This document shows, piece by piece, positions 26,044 through 34,921 of a DNA stretch of 35,039 bases. The notes below the pieces were generated by a model, which saw nothing but the letters and a program-made list of their open reading frames with translations, was not told where the DNA came from and ran no database searches. A program made the translations under genes and the position numbers. Each line of letters starts with the position of its first letter. The stretch's first letter is position 1. This DNA comes from Oscillospiraceae bacterium (GTDB lineage Bacteria > Bacillota > Clostridia > Oscillospirales > Oscillospiraceae): the NCBI GenBank assembly GCA_020860545.1, contig JAJBUC010000047.1, positions 1 through 35,039 on the forward strand. Reading direction: 5' to 3'.

Positions 26044-27087
26044 TCATATCCCAAGCAGGGCGCAGGATGCCAGCGCCGCCGCCGCCTCAATCACAGGCAC
26101 CGCACGGTGCACAATGCAGGGGTCGTGCCGCCCCGAAATCTCAATCTCCGTCTCCTCACCCGTGCGCAAATCCACGCTCTCCTGCGGCAGGGTAATGGAC
26201 GGCGTGGGGCGCAGTGTCACTTCAAACACAAGCGGCATGCCGTTGGTGATGCCCCCGTTGACGCCGCCCGCGTAATTCGTCTTGGTGACGATCTTCCCGT
26301 CCCTGACCACAAAGGGGTCGTTTGCCTCGCTCCCGCGCATCATGGCAAAGGCCACGCCCGCGCCAAAATCCACGGTCTTGACGGCGGGGACGGAAAAGAG
26401 ATACTGTGAAAAAATCCCCTCCGCGTTGCACCCGAAGTCGGGCGCGCCCAGCCCTGCGGGCAGGTCGGTCACAACACACTCGATGGCCCCGCCCACCGAG
26501 TCGTCCTCCTCCTTCGCAGCGAGGATGGCCTGCTGCATCCGCTCTCCTGCGGCATCGTCCAGCACGGGGAATGCTTTTTCCGCCACCCCTTGCAGCTGCG
26601 CGGGATCCTCCAGCGGCGCATCATGAATACCGTAGATACTGCTGATGTGCGCGCACACAGCCACGCCGCGCTGCGCTAAAATCTGCTTTGCGACGGCACC
26701 AGCCACCACAAGGGGCGCGGTGAGCCGCCCGGAAAAGTGCCCGCCGCCCCGGTAATCCAGATATCCGCCGCTCTGGATATACCCCGCGTAATCGCCGTGG
26801 CTGGGGCGCGGGGTATATCGGATGGCCTCGTAATCGGCAGAATGTTGATCGCTGTTTCTGATGACGGCGGTCAGTGGCGTGCCTGTCGTCCTGCCCTCAA
26901 ACACGCCGGAGAGGAATTCCACGGCGTCCGCCTCCCTGCGCGCGGTGGAAAGGGCGTTTTTCCCTGTCGCGCGCCGCGCAAGTTCCCGCGCAATATGCGC
27001 GCCGTCCAATTCCAGCCCGGCGGGTACGCCCTCAAGCGTAACGCCGATGGCACTGCCGTGGGATTCTCCGAAAATTACATGCTTCAT
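26044..27087 (-). CDS. aroC: Chorismate synthase
   Basis: An FMN-dependent enzyme converting EPSP to chorismate. The 347 residues include GESHGSAIGV at the start, RPSHGDYAG and YRGGGHFSGRLTA in the flavin/substrate region, then NGGITNGMPL and SGRHDPCIVHRAVPV. The N-terminus is about ten residues shorter than in many homologues, beginning directly at MKHVIFGESHG. The ATG abuts the aroA stop exactly (TAAATG), and GGGAGG sits in the last codons of aroA. Confidence 0.97.
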   Translation of the reverse strand: MKHVIFGESHGSAIGVTLEGVPAGLELDGAHIARELARRATGKNALSTARREADAVEFLSGVFEGRTTGTPLTAVIRNSDQHSADYEAIRYTPRPSHGDYAGYIQSGGYLDYRGGGHFSGRLTAPLVVAGAVAKQILAQRGVAVCAHISSIYGIHDAPLEDPAQLQGVAEKAFPVLDDAAGERMQQAILAAKEEDDSVGGAIECVVTDLPAGLGAPDFGCNAEGIFSQYLFSVPAVKTVDFGAGVAFAMMRGSEANDPFVVRDGKIVTKTNYAGGVNGGITNGMPLVFEVTLRPTPSITLPQESVDLRTGEETEIEISGRHDPCIVHRAVPVIEAAAALASCALLGI

Positions 27088-28245
27088 TTACGGCACCTCC
27101 CGTATTTTTCCGCCGAGCGCGGCATAGTCCTGCCAAAACCGGGGATACGATTTTTCAACGCACTGCGCTCCCTCCAGCACAACCGGGCCGTTGGCGCGGG
27201 TCGCGGCAATGGCGAGCATCATCGCAATACGGTGGTCGTTGCAGGCGGAGACCCGTCCGCCTGTCAATGCAGAAACGCCTGTAATCGTCAAGCTGTCGGC
27301 ACCCTGCGCCACCTGCCCGCCGAGCCGCATAAGCTGCTCGCTCGTCGTCTCCAGCCGGTCGCTCTCTTTGATGCGCAGGCGGGCGGCATGGATCATGTGT
27401 GTCGTCTCCCCGTCCCGGAGCGCCGCACACACGGCAAGCGCGGGCACCAGATCCGGGCATTGCGAGACATCCAGCGTCACCGTCCCGGGCAGCGCGAGCT
27501 GCGCGCAGTAGTCCGCAATCACGCGGTCACCCTGCTTGGACTGCGGGGCGAGGCCGTGGATATCCACGGCACTGCCCATATGGTTGGCCGCAAAATAAAT
27601 CCCCGCCTGGGTGTAGTCCGCCTCCACCACGGCGTCCGCCGGGCGATAGGTCTGCCCGCCGCGCACGTGATAGGTGCCCTCTATCTCAATCCCGAATCGG
27701 GTAAGTACCTCCACCGTCAAATCCACATACCCCGCCGACTCCAGCGGGGAGGTCAGCACAATCTCCGAATCCCCCTCCATCAGCGGCAGGGCGTAGAGCA
27801 GTCCCGTGATAAATTGGGAAGATATGTCGCCCCGCAGGGGAAACACCCCCGCATGCAGCCGTCCCGCCACAGTGAGGCGTCCGCCCTCCTGCCGGTAGGA
27901 GATGCCCTGCCGGTCAAAGAGGTCGAAGTACGGCTGCTGCGGACGCTCCATCAGGCGGCCGTGCCCCACAAACACCCCGCCGCCCCGCAGGGCAAGGGCG
28001 AGCGGGATAAAAAAGCGCAGTGTGGAGCCGGACTCGCCGCAGTCCAAAAGCGGCAATCCCTCCGAAGGGGCGAAAAGCGCGGCCAAACAGCGCCGCGTCG
28101 CGTCGATATCCTGTGAGGCGGCGAGGTTTTCGATTTTTCCGCCCCCCGCGAGCGCCGCCGCGATGAGCAGGCGGTGTGCCTGCGACTTGGACGGCGGCGG
28201 CGTGATGCCGCCTTTGAGCTTTGCGGGGGTAATCTCCAGCGTCAT
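27088..28245 (-). CDS. aroA: 3-phosphoshikimate 1-carboxyvinyltransferase (EPSP synthase)
   Basis: Joins PEP to shikimate-3-phosphate; the target of glyphosate. The 385 residues contain PPSKSQAHRLLIAAAL with Lys20, Ser21 and Arg25, CGESGSTLRFFIP (the PEP/glyphosate loop, differing from the GNAGT of E. coli-type enzymes), GDISSQFITG, RIKESDRL and NDHRIAM. It is somewhat short for the family (usually 400-430). The ATG at 28245 overlaps the aroB stop as ATGA; the frame is open above it but lies within aroB. Confidence 0.95.
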   Translation of the reverse strand: MTLEITPAKLKGGITPPPSKSQAHRLLIAAALAGGGKIENLAASQDIDATRRCLAALFAPSEGLPLLDCGESGSTLRFFIPLALALRGGGVFVGHGRLMERPQQPYFDLFDRQGISYRQEGGRLTVAGRLHAGVFPLRGDISSQFITGLLYALPLMEGDSEIVLTSPLESAGYVDLTVEVLTRFGIEIEGTYHVRGGQTYRPADAVVEADYTQAGIYFAANHMGSAVDIHGLAPQSKQGDRVIADYCAQLALPGTVTLDVSQCPDLVPALAVCAALRDGETTHMIHAARLRIKESDRLETTSEQLMRLGGQVAQGADSLTITGVSALTGGRVSACNDHRIAMMLAIAATRANGPVVLEGAQCVEKSYPRFWQDYAALGGKIREVP

Positions 28246-29315
28246 GCTTTCTCCTCCAACAGCGTGAGCACATCGGCCTTGGACAGCTTTTTCACACATG
28301 CCCTGCCGATCTCCTCGAGCAGGATGAGGGAGATGTCGTCGCCCTCGCCCTTCTTGTCAAGCCCAATGGCAGCCGCGTACTCCTCCCGCGTGCAGTCGAT
28401 GGCAAGCGGCAGGTCGAAGCAACCGAGGAGCATCGCGATGCGCGCCGCAGTCCCCTCGGGTGTCACGCCCAGCTTTGTACCCAGCTCCGCCGCCTTCACC
28501 ATCCCCGCCGCAACCGCCTGCCCGTGCGTCCAGCGGGTATAATGCCCGGAGAGCTCATAGGCATGCCCCAGCGTATGCCCGAAATTTAAAAGCATCCGCT
28601 CGCCGGTGTCCCGCTCGTCGCGCTCCACAATATCGCGCTTAATATCACAGCATCGGTAGAGCACATGCGCAATATCCGCCGTCACCTCCGCTCGGGAGGG
28701 GCGCTGCGCGAGGTAGGCATAGAGGTCGGAATCCCTGATGCAGCCGTATTTGATCACCTCCGCCATGCCGTCCGCGAAGGTACTGTCGTCCAATGTGCCC
28801 AGCACGGCGGGATCCATCAGCACCAGCCGGGGCTGCCAGAAGGCACCGGCCAGATTCTTCCCCGCCGGCAGGTCGATTGCGACCTTTCCGCCCACTGAGG
28901 AATCCACCTGCGCGAGCAGGGTGGTTGGAATCTGCACAAATGCCACGCCGCGCAGGATGGTGGCCGCGGCAAAGCCCGTCAGGTCGCCCACAACGCCGCC
29001 CCCCAGCGCCACCACGGCGTCGCTGCGGGTAAGGCCCGTCTCCATAAAAAAGTCATACAGCGTCCCCAGCATGGCGAGGGATTTCGCGCGCTCCCCCGCC
29101 GGTATCGTCAGGAGCTTTGCTTCAAACCCGGCCGCGCCAAGGCTTTCGAGCGTTTTTTCGGCATACAGCGGCGCGACGTTGCTGTCGCTGACCACCGCCA
29201 ACCGCCGCGCCTTGGGCAGCACCGCACGGCAGTGCGCCCCGGCCTGCCCCAGCAGACCCCGCCCGATGAGGATGTCGTATTCCCTTCCCGGCAGATGAAC
29301 CGGCAGTGTCTTCAT
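28242..29315 (-). CDS. aroB: 3-dehydroquinate synthase
   Basis: Cyclises DAHP to 3-dehydroquinate with NAD and zinc. The 357 residues carry PAGERAKSL, GGGVVGDLTGFAAATILRG, DSSVGGKVAIDLPAGKN and the metal ligands in MAEVIKYG, LNFGHTLGHA and HGQAVA. The ATG at 29315 gives MKTLPVHLPG; the upstream open frame overlaps aroF and is not related. The gap to aroF is 17 nt. Confidence 0.96.
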   Translation of the reverse strand: MKTLPVHLPGREYDILIGRGLLGQAGAHCRAVLPKARRLAVVSDSNVAPLYAEKTLESLGAAGFEAKLLTIPAGERAKSLAMLGTLYDFFMETGLTRSDAVVALGGGVVGDLTGFAAATILRGVAFVQIPTTLLAQVDSSVGGKVAIDLPAGKNLAGAFWQPRLVLMDPAVLGTLDDSTFADGMAEVIKYGCIRDSDLYAYLAQRPSRAEVTADIAHVLYRCCDIKRDIVERDERDTGERMLLNFGHTLGHAYELSGHYTRWTHGQAVAAGMVKAAELGTKLGVTPEGTAARIAMLLGCFDLPLAIDCTREEYAAAIGLDKKGEGDDISLILLEEIGRACVKKLSKADVLTLLEEKA

Positions 29316-29332
29316 GGGCCCTGTCTCCTCTT

Positions 29333-30352
29333 TTATCTGATCAGCTCTTTGCCGCACAGGGCGACGAGCGCGGTTACTTTTTCCATGAGCGCCGCAAACT
29401 GCGCCGGGGTGAGGGACTGCTGCCCGTCGCATTTGGCGTTGGGCGGGTCGTTGTGCACCTCAATCATCAGTCCGTCTGCGCCCGCGGCAATAGCCGCCAT
29501 GGCGAGCGGCTCCACCATCCAGCTCATCCCCGCCGCGTGGGACGGATCGATGATGACGGGCAGGTGGCTCATTTTCTTAATGGCCGGAATGGCGGACACG
29601 TCAAGGGTGTTTCGCGTATAGGTCTCAAAGGTGCGGATCCCCCGCTCGCAGAGGATGACGTTCTCATTGCCCTCCGACAGGATATACTCGGCGGACATAA
29701 TCCACTCCTCATAGCTGTTCGAAAGCCCGCGCTTGAGCAGGATAGGCTTGGACATGCGCCCAACCTCTTTTAAGAGGTCGAAGTTCTGCATGTTCCGCGC
29801 GCCCACCTGAACGACATCCACCTTCGCCTCAAATTCATCCACCATGCGCGGGGACATAATTTCAGAGACAATGGGCAGCCCTGTCGCCTGCTTTGCGTGG
29901 AGCAGCAGGTCCAGCCCCTCCACGCCCATGCCCTGAAAGGAATATGGCGAGGTGCGCGGCTTAAACGCCCCGCCGCGCAGCAGCGTCGCCCCCGCTTTTT
30001 TGACGTCCCGCGCAATGCCGGTCACCTGCTCTTCACTCTCCACAGAGCAGGGGCCCGCGATGACGGAAAACGCGCCCGCGCCGATTTTGGCGTTTCCCAC
30101 CACAATCTGCGTGTCCTCCGGGTGGAATTTGCGGTTCGCCTTTTTATACGGCTCCTGTACCCGCATGACCCGCTCCACGCACGGCTCCATGGAGATCTTT
30201 CCGCTGTCGAGCGCGGCGGTGTCCCCCACGAGGCCCAATATGGTGCAGCCGATGCCGTTCGTTATGCCGACCTCCAGCCCCATCTCTTCAAACCGTTTGA
30301 CCAGCGCTGCAATCTCCTGCTGCCCGGCCGACGGCTTCATGACAACAACCAT
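29333..30352 (-). CDS. aroF: DAHP synthase, type I-beta with N-terminal regulatory domain
   Basis: First step of the shikimate pathway: PEP plus erythrose-4-phosphate to DAHP. Residues 1-70 form the small ferredoxin-like (ACT-related) domain seen in Thermotoga-type enzymes, which mediates feedback inhibition. The barrel follows with GPCSVES at 100-106 (Cys102 a metal ligand), KPRTSPYSFQGMG at 131-143, KRG, CERGIRTFE and DPSHAAG. The ATG at 30352 is preceded by AAAGGAGGAA; the 133-codon open frame above it lies over proS. Total 339 residues, standard for this class. Confidence 0.96.
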   Translation of the reverse strand: MVVVMKPSAGQQEIAALVKRFEEMGLEVGITNGIGCTILGLVGDTAALDSGKISMEPCVERVMRVQEPYKKANRKFHPEDTQIVVGNAKIGAGAFSVIAGPCSVESEEQVTGIARDVKKAGATLLRGGAFKPRTSPYSFQGMGVEGLDLLLHAKQATGLPIVSEIMSPRMVDEFEAKVDVVQVGARNMQNFDLLKEVGRMSKPILLKRGLSNSYEEWIMSAEYILSEGNENVILCERGIRTFETYTRNTLDVSAIPAIKKMSHLPVIIDPSHAAGMSWMVEPLAMAAIAAGADGLMIEVHNDPPNAKCDGQQSLTPAQFAALMEKVTALVALCGKELIR

Positions 30353-30390
30353 GTTCTTTCCTCCTTTCCAAAATGCGGGGTTCGATGGTT

Positions 30391-31830
30391 TTAATATGCG
30401 ACCCCCCAGTAAATCATCTGCTCCGCATGCTTGCCGCAGACCGCGCACACATCGCCCAGGTCCTCCTGCACAAAGGGGATACAGCGGGAGGATACGCCCG
30501 CCTCCTCCTTCATGCGCACCTCGCAGGCCTCGTCGCCGCACCACATGGTCTTGGCAAAACCGCCCTGCATCTCCATTTTCTCTTTGACCTCCGCAAGCGT
30601 TCTGCAGGCATATGTGTTCTCCTCCAGATTCCGCTTGGCGCGCGCATACATACTGTGGTGTATCTCGTCCAGAAGACGCTGCACCGTCTCCACGACCTCT
30701 GCCAGAGGGGTGATGGTTTTCTCCCCCGTATCGCGGCGCGCCAGCACACACTGGCCGGCTTCCATGTCGCGGGGGCCGAGCTCCAGACGAACGGGAACCC
30801 CCTTCATCTCATGCTCTGCAAACTTCCAGCCGGGGGAGTTGTCGGAGAGGTCGCACTTGGCACGGACCCCCGCCGCGCGCAGGGTTCCCTCCACCGCCTG
30901 CGCCGCCGCAATCACCCCTTCCTTATGTGTCGCGATGGGCAGGACGACGACCTGCACCGGCGCGATGCGCGGCGGGAGAATAAGCCCCGAGTTGTCCCCG
31001 TGGGTCATGATGATGCCGCCGATGGTGCGCGTGGTGATGCCCCATGAGGTCTGGAAGGGATACGCCTGCTGATTGTTCTTATTGGTAAAGGTGATGTCGA
31101 ACGCCCTCGCAAAGCCGTCGCCAAAGTAGTGGCTGGTGCCGTTTTGCAGCGCCTTTCTGTCGTGCATCATGCATTCAATCGTGTAGGTGCACTCCGCGCC
31201 GGAAAACTTCTCCTTGTCGGTCTTGCGCCCGCGTACCACCGGCATGGCCAGCACGTTTTCCACCACGTCGGCGTAAATCTCCAGCATACGCACGGTCTCC
31301 TCCATCGCCTCCTCGGCGGTGGCGTGCATGGTGTGGCCCTCCTGCCAGAGGAATTCGCGGTGGCGGAGAAACGGGCGGGTCGTCTTCTCCCACCGCAGCA
31401 CAGAGCACCACTGGTTATAGAGCTTTGGCAGGTCGCGCCACGAATGGATGATGTGCGCGTAATGCTCGCAAAAAAGTGTCTCCGATGTGGGGCGGACGCA
31501 CAGCCTCTCCTCAAGCGCCTCACTGCCGCCGCAGGTCACCCACGCGCACTCCGGCGCAAAGCCCTCCACGTGGTCTTTTTCCTTTTGCAGCAGGGATTCC
31601 GGAATAAGCATCGGCAGAGAAACGTTCTCATGTCCCGTCGCCTTGAAGCGGCTGTCCAGCTCCTGCTGTATATTCTCCCAGATGGCATACCCGTAAGGGC
31701 GGAGGATGAACATGCCCTTTACGCTTGTATAATCAATCAGCTCCGCTTTGGTGCACACGTCGGTGTACCACTTGGCGAAATCGACCTCCATATCCGTAAT
31801 CTGTTCCACTTTTTTCTTGTCTTGCGCCAT
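30391..31830 (-). CDS. proS: Prolyl-tRNA synthetase, type 3 (archaeal/eukaryotic-like)
   Basis: Charges tRNA-Pro. The 479 residues lack the roughly 180-residue insertion domain of the E. coli-type enzyme and have the class II motifs of the archaeal-type enzyme: LRPTSE-like VRPTSETLF, motif 2 in [20 protein letters not shown], and motif 3 in [18 protein letters not shown]-terminal zinc domain is present ([14 protein letters not shown], then [10 protein letters not shown]), ending in WGVAY, the type 3 hallmark. It is first in the proS-aro operon, 38 nt before aroF. Only a weak ribosome-binding site (GAAG) precedes it, and the roughly 47-nt leader is too short for a T-box. Confidence 0.96.
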   Translation of the reverse strand: MAQDKKKVEQITDMEVDFAKWYTDVCTKAELIDYTSVKGMFILRPYGYAIWENIQQELDSRFKATGHENVSLPMLIPESLLQKEKDHVEGFAPECAWVTCGGSEALEERLCVRPTSETLFCEHYAHIIHSWRDLPKLYNQWCSVLRWEKTTRPFLRHREFLWQEGHTMHATAEEAMEETVRMLEIYADVVENVLAMPVVRGRKTDKEKFSGAECTYTIECMMHDRKALQNGTSHYFGDGFARAFDITFTNKNNQQAYPFQTSWGITTRTIGGIIMTHGDNSGLILPPRIAPVQVVVLPIATHKEGVIAAAQAVEGTLRAAGVRAKCDLSDNSPGWKFAEHEMKGVPVRLELGPRDMEAGQCVLARRDTGEKTITPLAEVVETVQRLLDEIHHSMYARAKRNLEENTYACRTLAEVKEKMEMQGGFAKTMWCGDEACEVRMKEEAGVSSRCIPFVQEDLGDVCAVCGKHAEQMIYWGVAY

Positions 31831-31883
31831 ATCGTTTCTTCAGCCCTTTGCAAATAGATTGTACTATAATATTATGTGCGGTA

Positions 31884-31913
31884 ATTATATCTCATCCATG
31901 TGGAGAAAGTCAA
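31884..31913 (-). promoter_or_regulatory. Promoter of the proS-aro operon
   Basis: On the minus strand TTGACT (31908-31913), an 18-bp spacer and a perfect TATAAT (31884-31889). The expected start is near 31877, 47 nt before proS. The insertion-element target duplication begins only 8 bp upstream of the -35 box. Confidence 0.87.
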
Positions 31914-31931
31914 GGCGCGGGCACGGAGAAC

Positions 31932-31948
31932 CAGGGCAACAGTATTTA
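31932..31948 (+). repeat. Left terminal inverted repeat of the IS element
   Basis: CAGGGCAACAGTATTTA, matching the right repeat at 16 of 17 positions. The CAGGGC outer end is typical of the ISAs1 family. It overlaps the last codons of the transposase frame. Confidence 0.9.
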
Positions 31949-32695
31949 ACCATCGAGCAGGATGCGATGGAGGAAATTGATATCCAAGGCTGCCTTGAGA
32001 GATTTGCGGCGAACACTTAACTTTTTGTTCGTAGCAGTCATCTTCAATCTAGCTAGAGCAGCTTTTCTCAAGACATTCATGTTGAGCGGAGAATTGTCTT
32101 TGCGAGCGCGGGCGGCATCTTCACGAAACACCACATCCAACATCCAATGCAATCGGTTTTCGATAGACCAATGGTTTCGGATGAGGTAACCGAAGCCTTC
32201 CGCATCCGTATCAAAACTGCTGATGTAGTACCTGTCGTAGGACGATTCGCCATCTGCATAAATCCGGGTACAGCGGTACCGGATGATTGTCCGGATTCCC
32301 GGCCAGTCCGCATCGACTGCAAGCCACTCTCCCGGTGCCGTCACCACTTCGCGCTGCTCAGTGCGTCCATGGTCTTGCTTTGGTTTATCCACCCAATGCT
32401 CACAGGTGTCCGGCGGCAGATGCTCTTTGTCCAGCCAATCAAAATGATCCCGTATCGCTTCATACATTGCAGCCTGATTGTCTTTTACCGCCAGCACATA
32501 GTCAGCTTTTTTCGACAGAATTTTATCCGCTATTTTTCTCTGACATCCCATTGCATCTATCGTCACGATATCACCGCTAACATCCAGCAAATCCAACAAT
32601 GCCAGGATTGCTGTGATCTCATTGCTTTTTTCCTCGGTTACCAGTTCACCCAAGGTGATTTCACTTTTGGGTCTATGATCGTTTTTTCGCCTCAC
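31946..32695 (-). pseudogene. ISAs1-family transposase, N-terminally truncated
   Basis: The 249-residue frame corresponds to the C-terminal part of an ISAs1/H-repeat transposase (full length about 370-380). It retains EEKSNEITAI, the second catalytic Asp in VTIDAMGCQ and the Glu in HWSIENRLHWMLDVVFRED. The N-terminal helper domain and the first catalytic Asp region (IDGKTLRG in relatives) are missing. The only start codon is a GTG at 32695 without a ribosome-binding site, and an in-frame stop lies just above it. The product should be inactive. Confidence 0.9.
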
Positions 32696-32705
32696 TTTGT
32701 AAATC

Positions 32706-32722
32706 TAAATGCTGTTGCCCTG
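32706..32722 (-). repeat. Right terminal inverted repeat of the IS element
   Basis: On the minus strand CAGGGCAACAGCATTTA, one mismatch (C for T at position 12) from the left repeat. Confidence 0.9.
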
Positions 32723-32768
32723 CACGGAGAACCCCCTCGGCAAGAAGCATAGACAAACAATACTCCTC

Positions 32769-33824
32769 CTACGCCCCCGCAAGCAGCGGCAGCGCAATGA
32801 CAAAGCTCGTGAAGGTGCCGTTGCGCTCGGCACGAATCGTCCCGCCGTGCAGCGTGACAATCTCTTTAGCGATGGCAAGCCCCAGCCCGGCCCCGCCGGT
32901 GCGGGTGGAGCGGGCGGTATCCAGCCGATAAAACCGCATAAAAATATTTGCGAGCTCTCCCTCCGGAATCTCCAGCCCCTGATTGCGCACAGTGATCTCC
33001 ACCTGCTCTCCCGCTATGCGCTCGGCCCGGATAAGCACAATGCCTCCGGGACTGCTGTAGCTGACCGCGTTGCGCAGGACGTTGTCGAACACCCGCGCCA
33101 GCTTGTCCGGCTCACCCATCACCTGCAGCTGCGGCGCGATTTCCGTGCGGTATTCCAGATTTTTCTCCGCAAAAAGGGGATAAAACTCGTCTGCGAGCTG
33201 CGCAAGCAGGATAGAGAGCTGGATGGGCTGCGCCTCACCGTTTTCTCCGCCGAGGTGCAGGCGGCTGATATCGAAGAATTCCCCCATCAGCTCCTCGAGC
33301 CGCAGGGCCTTTTCCAGCGCGATGCCGATGTACTTTTCCCGCTGCTCCGCGTCCAGCCCGGGATTCTCCTGCAACAGGGACAGATAGCCCTTCACCGATG
33401 TCAAGGGTGTCTTCAGGTCGTGCGCCAGAAAGGCGATCAGATCGTTTTTCCGCTGCTCGTTCTCGCTGCTTTTCGCCGCGCGTTCCATCAGCATGCGCTG
33501 TATCTGTGTCAGCTCCTGCGCCACCTGCGCCATGTCCTCGGGCAGGATGACGGCGTCGCCGCTCTCCGCGCGCACATCGTGCACCGCGTCTGCAACCCGC
33601 CTCAGCCGGACGGCGAGCAGGTACCCGCCCAAAAAGCACACGGCAAACACCAGTAAAATCAGGCACAAAATCACGGCGCGATACCCCGGCTCCATATGCC
33701 AGAGTATAATCTCCGCCCCGTGTTCAAGCCCGAGCAGACAGGTGATGACCACACCCACCGCAAGCGCGGCGCAGACGGAGGCGATCAATATCTTCCAGAC
33801 AAGCGGGCGGTAATTCCAGCGCAT
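32769..33824 (-). CDS. Sensor histidine kinase, VanS-like
   Basis: A 351-residue two-component sensor. Two membrane helices (about 13-33 and 49-72) enclose an outer loop of only about 15 residues, so it probably senses within the membrane or through a partner. A HAMP-like linker leads to the H-box FLAHDLKTPLTSVKGYL with His135, the N-box DNVLRNAVSYSS, NQGLEIPEGELANIFMRFYR, and the G2 box GGAGLGLAIAKEIVTLHGG. The ATG at 33824 follows GAGGAGG and begins two bases after the upstream stop, so it is coupled to the flippase-like gene. No response regulator is adjacent. Binding of its promoter or partner is unknown. Confidence 0.92.
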   Translation of the reverse strand: MRWNYRPLVWKILIASVCAALAVGVVITCLLGLEHGAEIILWHMEPGYRAVILCLILLVFAVCFLGGYLLAVRLRRVADAVHDVRAESGDAVILPEDMAQVAQELTQIQRMLMERAAKSSENEQRKNDLIAFLAHDLKTPLTSVKGYLSLLQENPGLDAEQREKYIGIALEKALRLEELMGEFFDISRLHLGGENGEAQPIQLSILLAQLADEFYPLFAEKNLEYRTEIAPQLQVMGEPDKLARVFDNVLRNAVSYSSPGGIVLIRAERIAGEQVEITVRNQGLEIPEGELANIFMRFYRLDTARSTRTGGAGLGLAIAKEIVTLHGGTIRAERNGTFTSFVIALPLLAGA

Positions 33825-33825
33825 G

Positions 33826-34857
33826 CTAGCGCCTCCTCCCTCTGAGTGCATGTAATATAAAGCGGACCACCATCCAAGCAGCGCCAATGGCGATGGTCTC
33901 CACAAAGCTCATCAGCCGCCAGAGCACCATGCCGACGGAGATGAGTTGCCCAAAGATGGGGGACATAAAGAGGAAGAAACTGCCCTCCGCCCCGCCCGCG
34001 TTCCCCGGCAGCACCACGATGCGGGAGAGGAGCATCACAAGGCTCTGCGTCAGGATGAGCGCCGCCACGCTCTGCCCCGAGAGGCCCAGCCCGTAATAGA
34101 TACAGACGGGGATACAGTAGAGTACCCCCAGCTGGATGAACATACCGAAACACAGGCCGACAATCATAAGGCGATCCCCGCGGTACGCGTTGAGCTGACC
34201 GCAGATCTCCTCCAGCCGCTCCATCAACCGGTCAATCCGGCCGGGCTTTTGCAGCGCCTTGATTTTTTTAGACAGCTTTGTAAGCAGCCACATCGCAAAC
34301 CGCTGTACCGGTTCCGGACGGGCGGCGCAAAAGAGGGCAAATGCAATGACAACCACATATAGTGCAATGAGTATGCCGACCCCCCAAATCGTGCCCGCAC
34401 CAATCGGCTCTTGGTAAATGATGGTCTTCACGATCAGTGCCAGCAGCGCGTACACCATATACACCAGCAGATTGGCCACCATTTTCCACACAAAGACGCT
34501 CGCCGTCTTTGTGCCGGAGAAACCCGCATCGTACATCAGCTTGAGCTGCGCCGGCGCGCCGATTGGCCCGAGCTTATAGAAAAACTCCCCGATAAACGCA
34601 ATATCAAAGCACGCGGACAGGCGCACCTCGCTCTTCGTGCGCCACCCTAGAAAGTAAAAATTGAACGCATCGACACTCTGGCTGATGGGCACGCAAAGCG
34701 CACCGGCGACCAGCCAGCCCGGACGCAGCACCACCATAAGCTCCTGTAAATCCACCGTCTCGCGTACATACAGCAACAGCCCGATGATAATGACCGCACC
34801 GACCGTCAGTCCGACAACAGAAAAAATCCGATTGGCGGCGCTTTTATGATCCTTCAT
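33826..34857 (-). CDS. Flippase-like membrane protein (LPG synthase TM / UPF0104 family)
   Basis: A 343-residue protein with about 7-8 hydrophobic segments. The pattern LGWRTKSEVRLSACFDIAFIGEFFYKLGPIG and the later LPGNAGGAEGSFFLFM fit the membrane domain of lysylphosphatidylglycerol synthase (MprF) relatives. The MprF C-terminal aminoacyl-transferase domain is absent, so lipid lysylation is not expected; lipid or polyprenyl-linked glycan translocation is a guess from the family. The frame starts at a TTG at 34863, but the ATG at 34857 with GGGTG upstream is preferred. It shares a transcript with the histidine kinase. Confidence 0.85.
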   Translation of the reverse strand: MKDHKSAANRIFSVVGLTVGAVIIIGLLLYVRETVDLQELMVVLRPGWLVAGALCVPISQSVDAFNFYFLGWRTKSEVRLSACFDIAFIGEFFYKLGPIGAPAQLKLMYDAGFSGTKTASVFVWKMVANLLVYMVYALLALIVKTIIYQEPIGAGTIWGVGILIALYVVVIAFALFCAARPEPVQRFAMWLLTKLSKKIKALQKPGRIDRLMERLEEICGQLNAYRGDRLMIVGLCFGMFIQLGVLYCIPVCIYYGLGLSGQSVAALILTQSLVMLLSRIVVLPGNAGGAEGSFFLFMSPIFGQLISVGMVLWRLMSFVETIAIGAAWMVVRFILHALRGRRR

Positions 34858-34915
34858 TGGCAAAACACCCGGCTAATCCCTCTCCCATTGCATATAATTG
34901 ATTACACATGCACGT

Positions 34916-34921
34916 ATTGTA
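34916..34921 (-). promoter_or_regulatory. Possible extended -10 promoter for the flippase-kinase pair
   Basis: The minus strand reads TGGTACAAT, an extended -10 box, about 50 nt before the start codon. The corresponding -35 (TATGAA) is poor. The rest of 34864-35039 has no gene; the right edge shows a direct duplication of AAAGGACATG-like sequence of unknown meaning. Confidence 0.5.

Larger units (their letters stand above)
31932..32722 (-). mobile_element. Internally deleted ISAs1-family insertion sequence (791 bp)
   Basis: The element is bounded by 17-bp inverted repeats differing at one base and flanked by a perfect 10-bp direct repeat CACGGAGAAC (31922-31931 and 32723-32732), the target duplication. 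ISAs1-family elements are normally about 1.2-1.3 kb. Only the C-terminal two-thirds of the transposase remains, and the right inverted repeat is just about 10 nt from it, so roughly 0.4-0.5 kb is missing internally. With both ends intact it could still be moved by a transposase supplied elsewhere. Confidence 0.9.

Noticed and set aside
26737..28116. A 459-codon plus-strand open frame opposite aroC and aroA.
   Set aside because: High-GC antisense frames are often open; the Arg/His-rich translation is not protein-like and the minus strand encodes clear enzymes.
31831..31877. A T-box or other tRNA-sensing leader before proS.
   Set aside because: The predicted leader is only about 47 nt and contains no terminator or T-box-like sequence.
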